From: Nitrospiria bacterium
Lineage (GTDB): Bacteria; Nitrospirota; Nitrospiria; JACQBZ01
Direction: 5' to 3'
Assembly: GCA_035498035.1 (NCBI GenBank)
Contig: DATKAN010000058.1
Location: 19,323 to 83,322 of the forward strand
Length of the DNA: 64,000 nucleotides
Positions within the stretch are counted from its first letter, which is position 1; each line of letters begins with the position of its first letter. The notes under the pieces were generated by a model. That model made no database searches, was not told the DNA's origin, and saw nothing but the letters and a program-made list of their open reading frames with translations. Positions 33,421 to 42,681 of this stretch are shown here, in pieces. Both the position numbers and the translations under genes were made by a program.

Positions 33421-35336
33421 TGACGGACGCGCTCATTCCACTGCTTCCCTTCGCGGCCTTCGCGGTCCTCGGACTGGGCGAGCTCTTCGGCCCCGGATTC
33501 GGGCCCCGCGCCCATTGGATCGCGGTGCCCGCCGTGTTCGGCTCGCTGCTGTTTTCGGTCGTCGCCTTCGGCTCGGTCCTCTCAGGCGGCCCGCACGACC
33601 TGCCCCTGTACACCTGGGCGGTTTCGGGAACCTTCCAGGCCTCGATCGGGATCCACGTCGACGCCCTGACGGCCGTGATGCTGCTGCTGGTCACGATCGT
33701 GAGCGCCCTCGTTCATCTCTACACCGTCGGCTACATGCACGGCGACCGCGGCTACGCCCGGTTCTTCGCCTATATCGGATTGTTCACCTTTTCGATGCTG
33801 ATGCTGGTGACGGCCGGAAACCTGCTTCAGCTGTACATCTTCTGGGAAGCGGTCGGCCTCTGCTCCTATCTTCTGATCGCGCATTGGTATGAACGGCCCC
33901 CGGCCGCCGCAGCCGCCACCAAGGCCTTTGTCGTCAATCGAATCGGAGACTTCGGGTTCGCGCTCGGGATCTTCCTCGTCTTCCGCCTCGTCGGCTCGCT
34001 GGACTACGGCCAGGTCTTTGCCGAGCTTCCGAAGCACGCGGCCGAAACGATCCCGATCGCCGGGCTCGAACTGCCGGCCGTCACGCTGATCGCGCTGCTG
34101 CTTTTCATGGGCGCGGTCGGAAAATCGGCCCAGCTACCGCTTCACGTCTGGCTGCCCGACGCGATGGAAGGACCGACGCCCATCTCCGCGCTGATCCATG
34201 CCGCCACAATGGTGACGGCCGGCGTCTTCATGATCGCGCGGCTGATCCCGATCTTCAATCTATCCCCCGCGGCGATGGAAGTGATCGCGACGACCGGGGC
34301 GGCCACGGCCCTGTTCGCGGCCACGATCGCGCTGACCCAGAACGATATCAAACGCGTCGTGGCCTATTCCACCGTGAGCCAGCTGGGCTACATGGTCATG
34401 GCCTGCGGCCTGGGGGCGTCGATCGCCGGTATCTTTCACCTCCTCACCCACGGCGCCTTCAAGGCGCTTCTTTTTCTCGGCTGCGGGAGCGTGATCCACG
34501 CGATGGGGGGGGAACAGGACCTGAGAAAGATGGGGGGGCTGAAATCTCGCCTGCCCGTGACCTACGCCACGTTTTATATCGGCGCGCTGGCCCTGGCCGG
34601 GATTCCGCCGCTGGCCGGTTTTTTCAGCAAGGATGAAATATTGTTCCGGGCCTTTTTTTCCGGCGGGGCCGGGATCCTTTTCTGGGGGGTGGGGGTCGCG
34701 ACCTCTTTCCTGACGGCCTTCTACAGTTTTCGTCTCATTTATACCGTATTTCACGGTCCGTCCCGCGTCGATCCCAAGGCGGCCGCCTCACTGCACGAAT
34801 CCCCCCTCGTGATGACGATTCCCCTGGTCGTGCTGGCGGCTCTGTCCGTCACGGCGGGATGGGCGGGGCTGCCGGTGGACGGTTGGAACGGGATCGCGGC
34901 CATCCTGGGCCCGGTCCTCTCGCCCGGCGAACCGTCCGAACCGGATGCCGGACTCCTGTGGGTGTTGATGGGGGTCTCGGTCGCGGTGGCTTTGGGCGGA
35001 TGGATGACGGCCCGGTATTTTTATCTGACCCGGCCGGAGCTGCCGGGACGGCTGGCGACGCGGGCGGCCGCGCTCTACCGGCTTTCGCTCAACAAATGGT
35101 ACGTCGATGAACTGTACGACTGGCTCTTCGTCCGCCCGACGACCCGCCTCGCGGACCGGCTTTGGCGGACGGTGGATGTCCGGACTATCGACCAGGCGGT
35201 CAACGGGGTGGGGGGATCGACCCTGGCCGGTGCACGGATCCTCCGGCTTCTCCAGAGCGGCCAGCTCCAGCATTACGCCCTGGCGATGATGGTGGGCACT
35301 TTCGTGATCCTGACGGTCTACTTGATCATTCGATAA
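33420..35336 (+). CDS. nuoL: NADH-quinone oxidoreductase subunit NuoL
   Basis: Distal antiporter-like proton-pumping subunit, 638 residues. Landmarks: YIFWEAVGLCSYLLIAHWYERP (conserved Glu), GKSAQLPLHVWLPDAMEGPTPISALIHAATMVTAG (conserved Lys), HLLTHGAFKALLFLGCGSVIH, and the long C-terminal part with KWYVDELYDWLFVRP before a last helix. The start is ATG 33420, overlapping nuoK by one base; ATG 33414 is also in frame. Long open frames upstream are not part of the protein. Confidence 0.97.
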   Translation: MTDALIPLLPFAAFAVLGLGELFGPGFGPRAHWIAVPAVFGSLLFSVVAFGSVLSGGPHDLPLYTWAVSGTFQASIGIHVDALTAVMLLLVTIVSALVHLYTVGYMHGDRGYARFFAYIGLFTFSMLMLVTAGNLLQLYIFWEAVGLCSYLLIAHWYERPPAAAAATKAFVVNRIGDFGFALGIFLVFRLVGSLDYGQVFAELPKHAAETIPIAGLELPAVTLIALLLFMGAVGKSAQLPLHVWLPDAMEGPTPISALIHAATMVTAGVFMIARLIPIFNLSPAAMEVIATTGAATALFAATIALTQNDIKRVVAYSTVSQLGYMVMACGLGASIAGIFHLLTHGAFKALLFLGCGSVIHAMGGEQDLRKMGGLKSRLPVTYATFYIGALALAGIPPLAGFFSKDEILFRAFFSGGAGILFWGVGVATSFLTAFYSFRLIYTVFHGPSRVDPKAAASLHESPLVMTIPLVVLAALSVTAGWAGLPVDGWNGIAAILGPVLSPGEPSEPDAGLLWVLMGVSVAVALGGWMTARYFYLTRPELPGRLATRAAALYRLSLNKWYVDELYDWLFVRPTTRLADRLWRTVDVRTIDQAVNGVGGSTLAGARILRLLQSGQLQHYALAMMVGTFVILTVYLIIR

Positions 35337-35356
35337 AGGCGGGAACAAAACGACCG

Positions 35357-36868
35357 ATGATTGAGAATCCGGGCCATCTCCTGAGCATCCTGATCTTCCT
35401 TCCGCTGGCGGGGGCCGTCGTCCTGGCCTTCTTCCCGGGCAACGACGCCGGCGTCCGCCGGATGGCCTTGGGCCTGACCGCCGCCGCCTTCCTTTTCTCG
35501 CTTACCCTTCTCCCGTCCTTCGATCCCTCCAGTCCGGCGATGCAGTTCGTCGAGCGGGTTCCGTGGATTCCGGCGTTTCATATCGAATACGCCGTGGGCG
35601 TGGACGGGATCAGCCTCCTGTTCGTCCTGCTGACCACGCTCCTGTCGCCGATCTGCGTCCTGGCCTCCTGGACCTCCGTGGCCGTGCGGGTGAAGGAGTT
35701 CATGATCGCCCTCCTGGTGATGGAGGGCGCCATGATCGGCGTCTTCGTCTCGCTGGACTTCGTCCTGTTCTACGTGTTCTGGGAGGCGATGCTGATCCCG
35801 ATGTACCTGATCATCGGGGTGTGGGGCGGCCCCAACCGGATCTATGCCGCGATCAAGTTTTTCCTGTATACCCTGGCGGGAAGCCTCCTGCTGCTTGTGG
35901 CGATTCTCGTCCTGTACTTCAACGGCGGTCGGACCTTCGACATCCTCCGGCTGATGGGTCAGCCCTATCCGGCCGCGATCCAGTTCTGGATCTTCTGGGC
36001 CTTTTTCCTGGCCTTCGCGATCAAGGTCCCGATGTTTCCGTTCCACACGTGGCTTCCGGACGCCCACGTCGAGGCGCCCACCGCCGGCAGCGTGATCCTG
36101 GCCAGCATCCTGCTGAAGATGGGCGGCTACGGCTTCCTGCGCTTCGGCCTGCCGATGGTGCCCCAGGCCTCGCGCTCCTTTACCGGCTTCATCCTGGCCC
36201 TCTCGGTGATCGCGATCCTGTACGGCGCGTACATGGCCCTGGCGCAGACGGATCTCAAGAAACTGATCGCGTATTCCTCGGTCTCCCACATGGGATTCGT
36301 GACGCTGGGGATCTTCGTCCTGAACGCCCAGGGCATCGAGGGCGCGCTGCTCCAGATGGTCAACCACGGGATCACGACCGGGGCCCTCTTCCTCCTGGTC
36401 GGGATGATCTACGACCGGACGCACAGCCGGCTGATCTCGGACTACGGCGGGATCGCGCGGCCGATGCCCCGCTACGGGACGATGCTGGCGATCTTCGCCC
36501 TCTCCTCGCTGGGCCTCCCGGGGATGAACAGCTTCGTGGGCGAGTTTCTGGTGCTCCTGGGGGCCTTCATGAGGCATGCCGGCCTGGCCGTCGCGGCCAC
36601 GCTGGGGGTCATCCTGGCCGCGGTCTATCTCCTCTGGATGGTTCAGCGCATGCTGTTCGGGCCGATCACCCGGTCCGACCCTGCGCGGCTGACGGATCTG
36701 GGGACGCGCGAGATGGCGATCCTCGCCCCGCTGTTCGTCCTGGTGTTCGCGATCGGGGTCTATCCCGACCCGCTGCTGTCTCTGATGCACGCCAGCGTGG
36801 ATCACCTCCTGTCGCAGGTCAACGCGGCCGCGCCGTTTCAGCTCTCGGAGGTCTGGACGCGGCCATGA
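35357..36868 (+). CDS. nuoM: NADH-quinone oxidoreductase subunit NuoM
   Basis: Second antiporter-like pump subunit, 503 residues. FYVFWEAMLIPMYLIIGVWGG carries the conserved Glu; KVPMFPFHTWLPDAHVEAPTAGSV and LASILLKMGGYGFLRF carry the channel Lys region; AYSSVSHMGFVTLG is also typical. ATG 35357 starts 20 bases after nuoL. Overlaps nuoN by 4 bases (ATGA). Only one nuoM is present, so this is not the 2M type of complex I seen in some Nitrospira. Confidence 0.97.
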   Translation: MIENPGHLLSILIFLPLAGAVVLAFFPGNDAGVRRMALGLTAAAFLFSLTLLPSFDPSSPAMQFVERVPWIPAFHIEYAVGVDGISLLFVLLTTLLSPICVLASWTSVAVRVKEFMIALLVMEGAMIGVFVSLDFVLFYVFWEAMLIPMYLIIGVWGGPNRIYAAIKFFLYTLAGSLLLLVAILVLYFNGGRTFDILRLMGQPYPAAIQFWIFWAFFLAFAIKVPMFPFHTWLPDAHVEAPTAGSVILASILLKMGGYGFLRFGLPMVPQASRSFTGFILALSVIAILYGAYMALAQTDLKKLIAYSSVSHMGFVTLGIFVLNAQGIEGALLQMVNHGITTGALFLLVGMIYDRTHSRLISDYGGIARPMPRYGTMLAIFALSSLGLPGMNSFVGEFLVLLGAFMRHAGLAVAATLGVILAAVYLLWMVQRMLFGPITRSDPARLTDLGTREMAILAPLFVLVFAIGVYPDPLLSLMHASVDHLLSQVNAAAPFQLSEVWTRP

Positions 36869-38307
36869 ATTTTTCGGTCACCGAAATCGGGGCGGTGCTT
36901 CCCGAAATCCTCGTGGCGGTCTACGCCTGCGCCATCCTTCTGATCGAGCCCTTCCTTCCGAAAGAGCGTCGGGAGGTGCCGGCCTACTTCGGGTTCGCGG
37001 CGCTGGGCCTGGGCTTCTGGGGGACGTCGCGGATCCTGTGGGCCGATCTGACGGTGATGAACGGGATGTTCGTCCTGGATCCGTTCGGCAATTTCTTCAA
37101 GCTGATCCTCTACGTTGCGGCGGCGATGACGATCCTGCTTTCGATGGGCTATCTCAAGCGCGAGAGGATCGAGCTGGGGGAGTACTACGCCTTCGTCCTT
37201 TTCGCCACGTGCGGGATGATGATCCTGGTGTCCGCGTCCGACTTGATCACGGTTTTCCTGGGGCTGGAGCTGATGTCGATTTCGTTTTACATCCTCGCCG
37301 GCTTCAAGCGCTTCGAGGAAAAATCGCTCGAGGCGGCGGCCAAGTATTTCATACTGGGATCTTTTTCCTCCGGAATCCTTCTGTTCGGCATCTCGCTGCT
37401 GTACGGGCTGTCCGGGACGACCAACCTGCAGGCCCTGGCCGCGCACCTCCACGGGGGGGAGCTCCAGAACCCGGGCTGGATCCTGGCGATGATCCTGCTC
37501 GTCGTGGGTTTCGGGTTCAAGGTCGCGGCCGTGCCGTTCCACATGTGGGCGCCGGACGTCTACGAAGGGGCCCCCACGCCGGTCACCGCCTTCCTCTCGG
37601 TCGGTTCCAAGGCCGCCAGCTTCGCCGTCTTCCTCCGGGTCTTCATCGAAGCCCTGGGCGGGATACAGGCCGAATGGCGCATCCTGCTCATTTTCCTGGC
37701 GGTCGTCACGATCATCACGGGCAATGTGGTGGCGCTGGTACAGACCAACGTCAAGCGGATGCTGGCTTACTCCGGCATCGCCCATGCGGGTTACGCGCTG
37801 ATCGGGCTGATCGTCGGGGATTCGCTCGGGGTCTTCAGCCTGATGGTTTACATGCTGGTCTACGCCTTCATGACCGTGGGGGCCTTCGGGGTCGTGATGC
37901 TGCTCCGCCGGGAGGGGGTCGAGGGGGACGAGCTCCGCGACTTCGCTGGGCTGGCCCGCAAAGACAAGCTGACGGCCTTCGCCATGCTGGTCTTCATGTT
38001 CTCGCTGGCCGGGATCCCGCCGACGGCCGGCTTCGTCGCGAAGTTTTACATTTTCATGGCGGCCGTGCACGCGCACCTGACCTGGCTGGTCGTCCTCGGG
38101 GTGGCCTTCACGGCGGTCTCGGCCTATTTCTATCTGAGGGTCGTGATGGTGATGTACATGAAGGAACCCGACGAGGCGGTTCAGGTGGCGGCCCCGCCCG
38201 GGGTGGTCATGGTCCTGGCCGCCGCGGCCGCGGTGGTGCTGTTGCTGGGGATCTATCCCGGCCCGTTCCTGGATTATGCGCAGGAGGCCGTGCTTCGATT
38301 AAGATAG
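36865..38307 (+). CDS. nuoN: NADH-quinone oxidoreductase subunit NuoN
   Basis: Third antiporter-like subunit, 480 residues. ITVFLGLELMSISFYILAGFKR carries the conserved Glu; GFGFKVAAVPFHMWAPDVYEGAPTPVTAFLSVGSKAASF and RMLAYSGIAHAGYALIG are diagnostic. ATG 36865 overlaps the nuoM stop. It ends the operon. Its TAG stop lies in ATAGGGGCTCACGTCGCC, the inverted copy of a repeat found before nuoC. Confidence 0.97.
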   Translation: MNFSVTEIGAVLPEILVAVYACAILLIEPFLPKERREVPAYFGFAALGLGFWGTSRILWADLTVMNGMFVLDPFGNFFKLILYVAAAMTILLSMGYLKRERIELGEYYAFVLFATCGMMILVSASDLITVFLGLELMSISFYILAGFKRFEEKSLEAAAKYFILGSFSSGILLFGISLLYGLSGTTNLQALAAHLHGGELQNPGWILAMILLVVGFGFKVAAVPFHMWAPDVYEGAPTPVTAFLSVGSKAASFAVFLRVFIEALGGIQAEWRILLIFLAVVTIITGNVVALVQTNVKRMLAYSGIAHAGYALIGLIVGDSLGVFSLMVYMLVYAFMTVGAFGVVMLLRREGVEGDELRDFAGLARKDKLTAFAMLVFMFSLAGIPPTAGFVAKFYIFMAAVHAHLTWLVVLGVAFTAVSAYFYLRVVMVMYMKEPDEAVQVAAPPGVVMVLAAAAAVVLLLGIYPGPFLDYAQEAVLRLR

Positions 38308-38321
38308 GGGCTCACGTCGCC
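38304..38321. repeat. Inverted copy of the nuoB-nuoC spacer repeat
   Basis: ATAGGGGCTCACGTCGCC is the exact reverse complement of 24010-24027. It overlaps the nuoN stop codon. The two copies flank nuoC-nuoN in opposite orientation. The rest of the 213-base gap holds AT-rich words (GATTTACCATTT, AAATGGTAAAT) that form an imperfect inverted repeat. Confidence 0.75.
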
Positions 38322-38520
38322 GCCCTCGCATCATGATTTCGAGGGTTCAAGGTTCCCTATGTACGATTTACCATTTTCGATTCTCCAAAATTCCCCGCTG
38401 AGGGAAGTAAATCGTAAATGGTAAATAGGGGAAAATCCCCCTCCCCCTCGCCTGGCTCGCAAGGGGGAAACAGGTACGGATTGTCCAATATAAGAGGAGG
38501 GCGGATTGAAAGGGGAAAGC

Positions 38521-39939
38521 ATGAGGCCTTTGTTCTATTTTCTCATTTTTCTGGGACTGTTTTTGACCGCGTCGCCTTGGACGGCCGGGGCCGCCGATAT
38601 GAGTTTCGGGGGCGAGTTCCGCGCGCGGTATTTTTACGACGACAACCTGACCGACGCCCACAGCGGCGGGAAGACCTGTCGCGGGCCGGACGGCGTTCCG
38701 GGAACGACCGACGACACATGCAAGGACGGCGAATCCTTCGCCGACGCCCGGTTCCGCCTGAAGATCATGGCCACCCAGGACATCATGACGGGCGTGGTCA
38801 TCGTCGATTTCTTCAACGGTCCCAACGGTCAGGACGCGGCCACGCTGAACGCCGCGTCGACGGCCGCCGCCACCGGGAACCGGATCCTGGGGAGCGACGG
38901 GTTCGGACAGAGCTTGGACACCGTGCGACTGAGGGAGGGATACCTCCGGGTCAGCTGGCCGGCGGCCCATCTCGTGATCGGCCGCCAGGCCGTCACACTG
39001 GGCCATTCGCTGATCCTGGACGACACCGCGGACGCGGTCACGGTGGCCATTCCGATGGGATGGGCCAGCCTGACCCTCATGGACATGTTTCTGGTCAACA
39101 CGGCCAGCGGGACGTCGAGCACCTCGGCCTATCTGGCCGATCTGAACGTCGACCCGACGGCCGCTTTCAAATCGAGTCTTTTCATGATGGTGTTGAAAGA
39201 CCGCGGCCCGAACCTTTCCTTCAACCAGAGCGCCTTCTTCGCCCCCTGCGGGTTCGGGACGCCCTCCAACTGTCCGCTCACCGATTTCGGGACCAATCAG
39301 GCGACGCTGGCGACGGTGGGCCTGGCATTGGATCAGCAGTTGACGGCCTTTCGCTGGGCCGCCGAGCTGGATTACCTCACCGGGTCGATCACCACCCATG
39401 ATCCCACCGTCCAGAATCCGTCGGCGAAAAAGATCTCGATGCAGGGAATGAACGCCCTCGGCCAATTCGGCTGGACCGGAAACCGCTACGACAGCCTCGT
39501 CACTGCACTGTACGCGACCGGGCAGAAGGCCGGAAACCTTCCTCCGGGCGGGGAAAAATTGAACATCAACTCCGTCTCGCCCAATTTCGTGCTGGGCGAC
39601 ATCCTGGTGAACAACGACAGCACGAGCGACCGGGACGGCGGGAACGTCGGGGGCCTCACGGCGGCCAAACTCGCGCTCGGCTGGAAACCCACCGCGCTGT
39701 TCCGCGCCGAGCTGGCCGCGATCTGGGCCCGGTTGTCGGAGGCGCCGGCAAACAATGCGCCTCGCAATCTCGGGCAGGAGATCGATCTCAACGCCTCCTG
39801 GCAGCTGGAGCCGCGACTGCTACTGACCGGCGGGGCCGGGATCCTGTTTCCCGGCCAAGGCTGGAGGACGCTGTTCGTCGATCCTCAGGCAAACGACAAC
39901 ATGATTAAGATCTCGACGAAGCTGACCTACACTTTCTAA
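38521..39939 (+). CDS. Outer-membrane porin-like beta-barrel
   Basis: 472 residues with a signal peptide (MRPLFYFLIFLGLFLTASPWTAGA). The mature protein shows alternating amphipathic strands, many Asn/Asp/Thr-rich loops and a C-terminal aromatic end (MIKISTKLTYTF) expected for outer-membrane barrels. MSFGGEFRARYFYDDN at the start and VRLREGYLRVSWPAAHLVIGRQAV in the middle resemble alginate-export/porin-like families. An early loop, GPDGVPGTTDDTCKDGE, is Asp-rich with two nearby Cys and could bind calcium. ATG 38521 has GGGGA upstream. Substrate unknown. Confidence 0.75.
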   Translation: MRPLFYFLIFLGLFLTASPWTAGAADMSFGGEFRARYFYDDNLTDAHSGGKTCRGPDGVPGTTDDTCKDGESFADARFRLKIMATQDIMTGVVIVDFFNGPNGQDAATLNAASTAAATGNRILGSDGFGQSLDTVRLREGYLRVSWPAAHLVIGRQAVTLGHSLILDDTADAVTVAIPMGWASLTLMDMFLVNTASGTSSTSAYLADLNVDPTAAFKSSLFMMVLKDRGPNLSFNQSAFFAPCGFGTPSNCPLTDFGTNQATLATVGLALDQQLTAFRWAAELDYLTGSITTHDPTVQNPSAKKISMQGMNALGQFGWTGNRYDSLVTALYATGQKAGNLPPGGEKLNINSVSPNFVLGDILVNNDSTSDRDGGNVGGLTAAKLALGWKPTALFRAELAAIWARLSEAPANNAPRNLGQEIDLNASWQLEPRLLLTGGAGILFPGQGWRTLFVDPQANDNMIKISTKLTYTF

Positions 39940-39955
39940 TATTGAATCGCGAACC

Positions 39956-39979
39956 GATGAAAAACCGGTTTTTTTCATC
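39956..39979 (+). terminator. Terminator-like hairpin after the porin gene
   Basis: GATGAAAAACC/GGTTTTTTTCATC: 11 paired bases with almost no loop and a T-run inside the right arm. It lies between two outer-membrane protein genes and could end or attenuate the first transcript. Confidence 0.45.
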
Positions 39980-40002
39980 AACAACAAGAGGAGGAAAGGC
40001 GT

Positions 40003-40536
40003 ATGAAAATCATAAAGGTCTTCATCATTACGGTTGGAATGAGTCTGTTAACCGTCGGGGCCGCGATGGCCGACAACAGCCTTGAAACGGGCGCGAAGGC
40101 CCTTTCGTTCGGGGTGGCCAACGGGGACATCGAGATTTCCGGAAGGTATTTTCTGGGGTCCGACCTGGCGCTCCTCGCCGGGGCCGGGTTCTCGCACGCC
40201 AGCAACAACGACAGCACGAGCGATTACAGCCTGACGGCCGGGATCCGAAAGTATTTCAAGAAGACCGACCTGGCGCCGTTCGTCGGCGGAATCGTCTCGT
40301 TCCGCCGAAACGACATCATCGTTTCTGCGCCCGGAGGGAACGATGTCGAGTCGGAGAAAACCTACTCCATAGACGGGGTCGGGGGTCTGGAGTATTTCTT
40401 CGCCAAGCAGGTCAGCGTCGAGGCCCAGGTCGGAATCGGGCTTTCCAGCATTCATAATGTCGACGGAACCGGGGACGACCAGACGCAATTTGGAACGTTC
40501 AGCTCCGGGATCACCGTGAATTTTTATTTTCCGTGA
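40003..40536 (+). CDS. Small outer-membrane beta-barrel protein (OmpA/OmpW-like)
   Basis: 177 residues; signal peptide MKIIKVFIITVGMSLLTVGAAMA. About eight strands can be traced (ALSFGVANGDIEISGRYF, LALLAGAGFSHAS, YSLTAGIRKYF, LAPFVGGIVSFRR, YSIDGVGGLEYFF, VSVEAQVGIGLSS, SGITVNFYF) with an aromatic C-terminus (FYFP), as in eight-stranded outer-membrane barrels. GAGGAGG precedes the ATG. Follows the porin-like gene by 63 bases. Function unknown; no OmpA-type peptidoglycan-binding domain. Confidence 0.75.
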   Translation: MKIIKVFIITVGMSLLTVGAAMADNSLETGAKALSFGVANGDIEISGRYFLGSDLALLAGAGFSHASNNDSTSDYSLTAGIRKYFKKTDLAPFVGGIVSFRRNDIIVSAPGGNDVESEKTYSIDGVGGLEYFFAKQVSVEAQVGIGLSSIHNVDGTGDDQTQFGTFSSGITVNFYFP

Positions 40537-40556
40537 GGGATCTTGATCGAGAGCGG

Positions 40557-40590
40557 GCCGCAGGGGTTTGGGAGAACAAGCCCCTGCGGC
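40557..40590. terminator. Hairpin between convergent genes
   Basis: GCCGCAGGGGTTTG pairs with CAAGCCCCTGCGGC (one G-T type mismatch) around a short loop. It separates the small OMP gene from the convergent sugar dehydrogenase gene and could act on both strands, although the U-run is missing. Confidence 0.5.
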
Positions 40591-40597
40591 GCCGCGA

Positions 40598-41848
40598 TCA
40601 CATCGTTGCGATTTGTCGGATCTGAGCCACCGAACCGCTGGAATAGCGCACCACGTACAACTCCCCGTCCTGTCCCTGCCCGAACGAGCTCAAGTCATTC
40701 AACGTGGTCGAAAAAATTTCCGTGCGCATCCAGTGATGCTGTGAATCCTGTGTTAGGGTCCAGACGCGCCCGCTGAGGAAATCGCCGAATATGTAGGCGC
40801 CGGCGAGCTGGGTGAGTTGCGTGCCGTGATAGACGTAGCCCCCGATGACGGTGCCGTCGCCCAGGTGGGGATCGTGCGGGTAGTCGAAGATCGGCAATGT
40901 GAGATTGGCCGTCGGACAGTTAGCGGGGGGATTGAAACAGTGGGTTCCTTCCATGATGTTCCAGCCTAGGTTGGCGCCGCCCTGCCGGGGCGTGATCCGG
41001 TCCACCTCCTCAAAGCTGTCCTGTCCGACGTCGCCGATCCAGAGATCACCCGTCGCGGAATCGACGGAGAAACGGAACGGATTGCGCAGGCCATAGAGCC
41101 AGATCTCGTCGAGACCAGCCTTGTTTACGAACGGATTGTCCGGCGGGATGGCGTACTGAAGGCCGAGGTCGGGAGTCGAGTCCACGTCGATCCGAAGGAT
41201 TTTGCCGAGAAGGGTATTGGTGTCCTGGCCGTTGCCCAGTGGATCGCCGCCGCTCCCCCCGTCGCCAAGGCCGATGTAAAGGAAGCCGTCATTGCCGAAG
41301 GCGAGGCCGCCGCCGTTGTGATTGGTGTACGGCTGGTCGACGGTCAGGAGGATCCGCTCGCTCGTCGCGTCGGCCAGATTGGGGTCCCCGGTCGAGGCGG
41401 CGTACTCGGCGATAACAGTCTGTAGCCCGCCGCCGCAGTTTCTGGTGTAATTCACGAAGAATCGCGCGTCCGTCGCGTAATTCGGATGGAAGGCCAGGCC
41501 CAGCAGCCCCTCTTCCCCGGAACAGCCGATTAACTTGCCGCTGATATCGAGAAAGGGAGTGGAGAGCACTTGTCCGTTGGAGGAAATGATCCGGATTTTT
41601 CCTCCCTGCTCGACCACGAAGAGACGACCGGTGTCATCGTCGGGCGCCTGAAGGTCCAGGGGTTGGGAAAAGCCGGTTGCGACCGGGACGAGTTCGAGCT
41701 GAAGGGGTGGCGTACTTTTCAAGGCAGTATTATCCTTCATGCAGCCGTCCAGAGATGCGCAAACCACGGCCGCCAGTCCCAGGATGATTAGACGTACGCC
41801 CGGGAGGATTTTCCGTGATTCTGACGGCAAGGATGCGGGGATTTTCAT
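40598..41848 (-). CDS. PQQ-dependent sugar dehydrogenase family lipoprotein
   Basis: Six-bladed beta-propeller of the soluble glucose/aldose (GSDH/sorbosone) dehydrogenase family. Signatures: ATGFSQPLDLQAP, GRLFVVEQGGKIRII, GLLGLAFHPNY, TNHNGGGLAFGNDGFLYIGLGDGG, LLGKILRIDVD, GLRNPFRFSVD and IGDVGQDSFEEVDRI. The His in HNGG is the usual catalytic base position. 416 residues; the signal peptide ends in ASLDGC, a lipoprotein-type site. No PQQ synthesis genes are in the window, so cofactor supply and substrate are unknown. Confidence 0.88.
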   Translation of the reverse strand: MKIPASLPSESRKILPGVRLIILGLAAVVCASLDGCMKDNTALKSTPPLQLELVPVATGFSQPLDLQAPDDDTGRLFVVEQGGKIRIISSNGQVLSTPFLDISGKLIGCSGEEGLLGLAFHPNYATDARFFVNYTRNCGGGLQTVIAEYAASTGDPNLADATSERILLTVDQPYTNHNGGGLAFGNDGFLYIGLGDGGSGGDPLGNGQDTNTLLGKILRIDVDSTPDLGLQYAIPPDNPFVNKAGLDEIWLYGLRNPFRFSVDSATGDLWIGDVGQDSFEEVDRITPRQGGANLGWNIMEGTHCFNPPANCPTANLTLPIFDYPHDPHLGDGTVIGGYVYHGTQLTQLAGAYIFGDFLSGRVWTLTQDSQHHWMRTEIFSTTLNDLSSFGQGQDGELYVVRYSSGSVAQIRQIATM

Positions 41849-41960
41849 CGGATTTCTATCCTAACATACGGGACTGAAATCCGTCCACATTCGTAAATCC
41901 CGGGTTCTCTCCAAGTCGTACCCACCTCCCGTTAAGTTGAAGGGAGGGGGTTGGAAACCC

Positions 41961-41988
41961 TTGACAATATCACGATCAGTGGTACTCT
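41961..41988 (+). promoter_or_regulatory. Promoter before the secreted 148-residue protein
   Basis: TTGACA (41961-41966), 16 bases, TACTCT (41983-41988). The first bases, CTTGACAATATC, match those of the nuo promoter. Confidence 0.5.
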
Positions 41989-42027
41989 AAAAAATAAGGA
42001 GACAAGGACCGAATAGAGCAAGACCTG

Positions 42028-42474
42028 ATGGTTCCGATAATCAGACAGAAGACGAACCGAATCCTCTTCGCCTCTTTCTTTTTCCTACTGATCCTGGCTA
42101 ATGGTCCGGGAGCCGAAGCGGAGGATCATCCCAAATTCACAATCGAGACCCATCCCGCCGCTCAGGGACCCGTCGATTCGAATATCTGGGCCATCGGAGA
42201 TTCGATCAGGATCGTCGAGCCCCTTACCCTTCCAAATTCCTGCGACGGTGTCGATGGAACGGTGGATTTTCATAATTACGACACCGAAATTTCCGTAAAA
42301 CTTAAACCCAAGGGCATGGATCTTAGCACTGGAAACGGTTGCACCCAGGTGAATACCCCGGTTGTGGTATCGGTGACGATCCCCAACATGCCCTTCGTGC
42401 CGGGTTGCCATCATTATATTACGCTCGAAACGCCCCAAAGGGTCACCACACACACCGTCCGGATACTCTGGTAA
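42028..42474 (+). CDS. Secreted protein of unknown function
   Basis: 148 residues with a signal peptide (RILFASFFFLLILANGPGAEA). The mature part is beta-rich with three Cys (NSCDG, GNGCTQ, PGCHH) and ends TVRILW. IWAIGDSIRIVEPL and YDTEISVKLKPKGMDLS suggest an immunoglobulin-like or cupredoxin-like sandwich, but I recognise no family. It has its own promoter; the 54 bases from the -10 to the ATG contain AAGGAGACAAGG. Confidence 0.6.
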   Translation: MVPIIRQKTNRILFASFFFLLILANGPGAEAEDHPKFTIETHPAAQGPVDSNIWAIGDSIRIVEPLTLPNSCDGVDGTVDFHNYDTEISVKLKPKGMDLSTGNGCTQVNTPVVVSVTIPNMPFVPGCHHYITLETPQRVTTHTVRILW

Positions 42475-42509
42475 TCCATTATCGATCCCACCCCCGTTTC
42501 CTCGCCGGA

Positions 42510-42538
42510 TTGACCCGCAACCTCTAAAGGGATATAAT
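42510..42538 (+). promoter_or_regulatory. Promoter module copy 1 (TTGACC-17-TATAAT)
   Basis: TTGACC at 42510, 17-base spacer with CTAAAGG, perfect TATAAT at 42533. Nearly identical modules lie at 43202 and 46435. Serves the isoprenylcysteine-type methyltransferase gene with a leader of about 140 bases. Confidence 0.75.
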
Positions 42539-42681
42539 CCGTCGTCATATTCCTCCGTCGCCGACCGACTTCGGCGAGATCAGTCGAGCCATGGCTCCCG
42601 AATCGAATTCATACACGCGGCTCCTTCGCCATCCCCCTTTTCCAAGTATTTGACGGCGTGAGGCGATCGAGAGACTCAAAG

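Noticed and set aside
35563..36864. Long upstream extension of the nuoN frame across nuoM
   Set aside because: Conserved NuoN sequence begins at 36865; the extension overlaps all of nuoM in another frame.
23080..38307. 2M-type complex I typical of some Nitrospira
   Set aside because: Only one nuoM is present, between nuoL and nuoN; the set is the ordinary 14-gene form.
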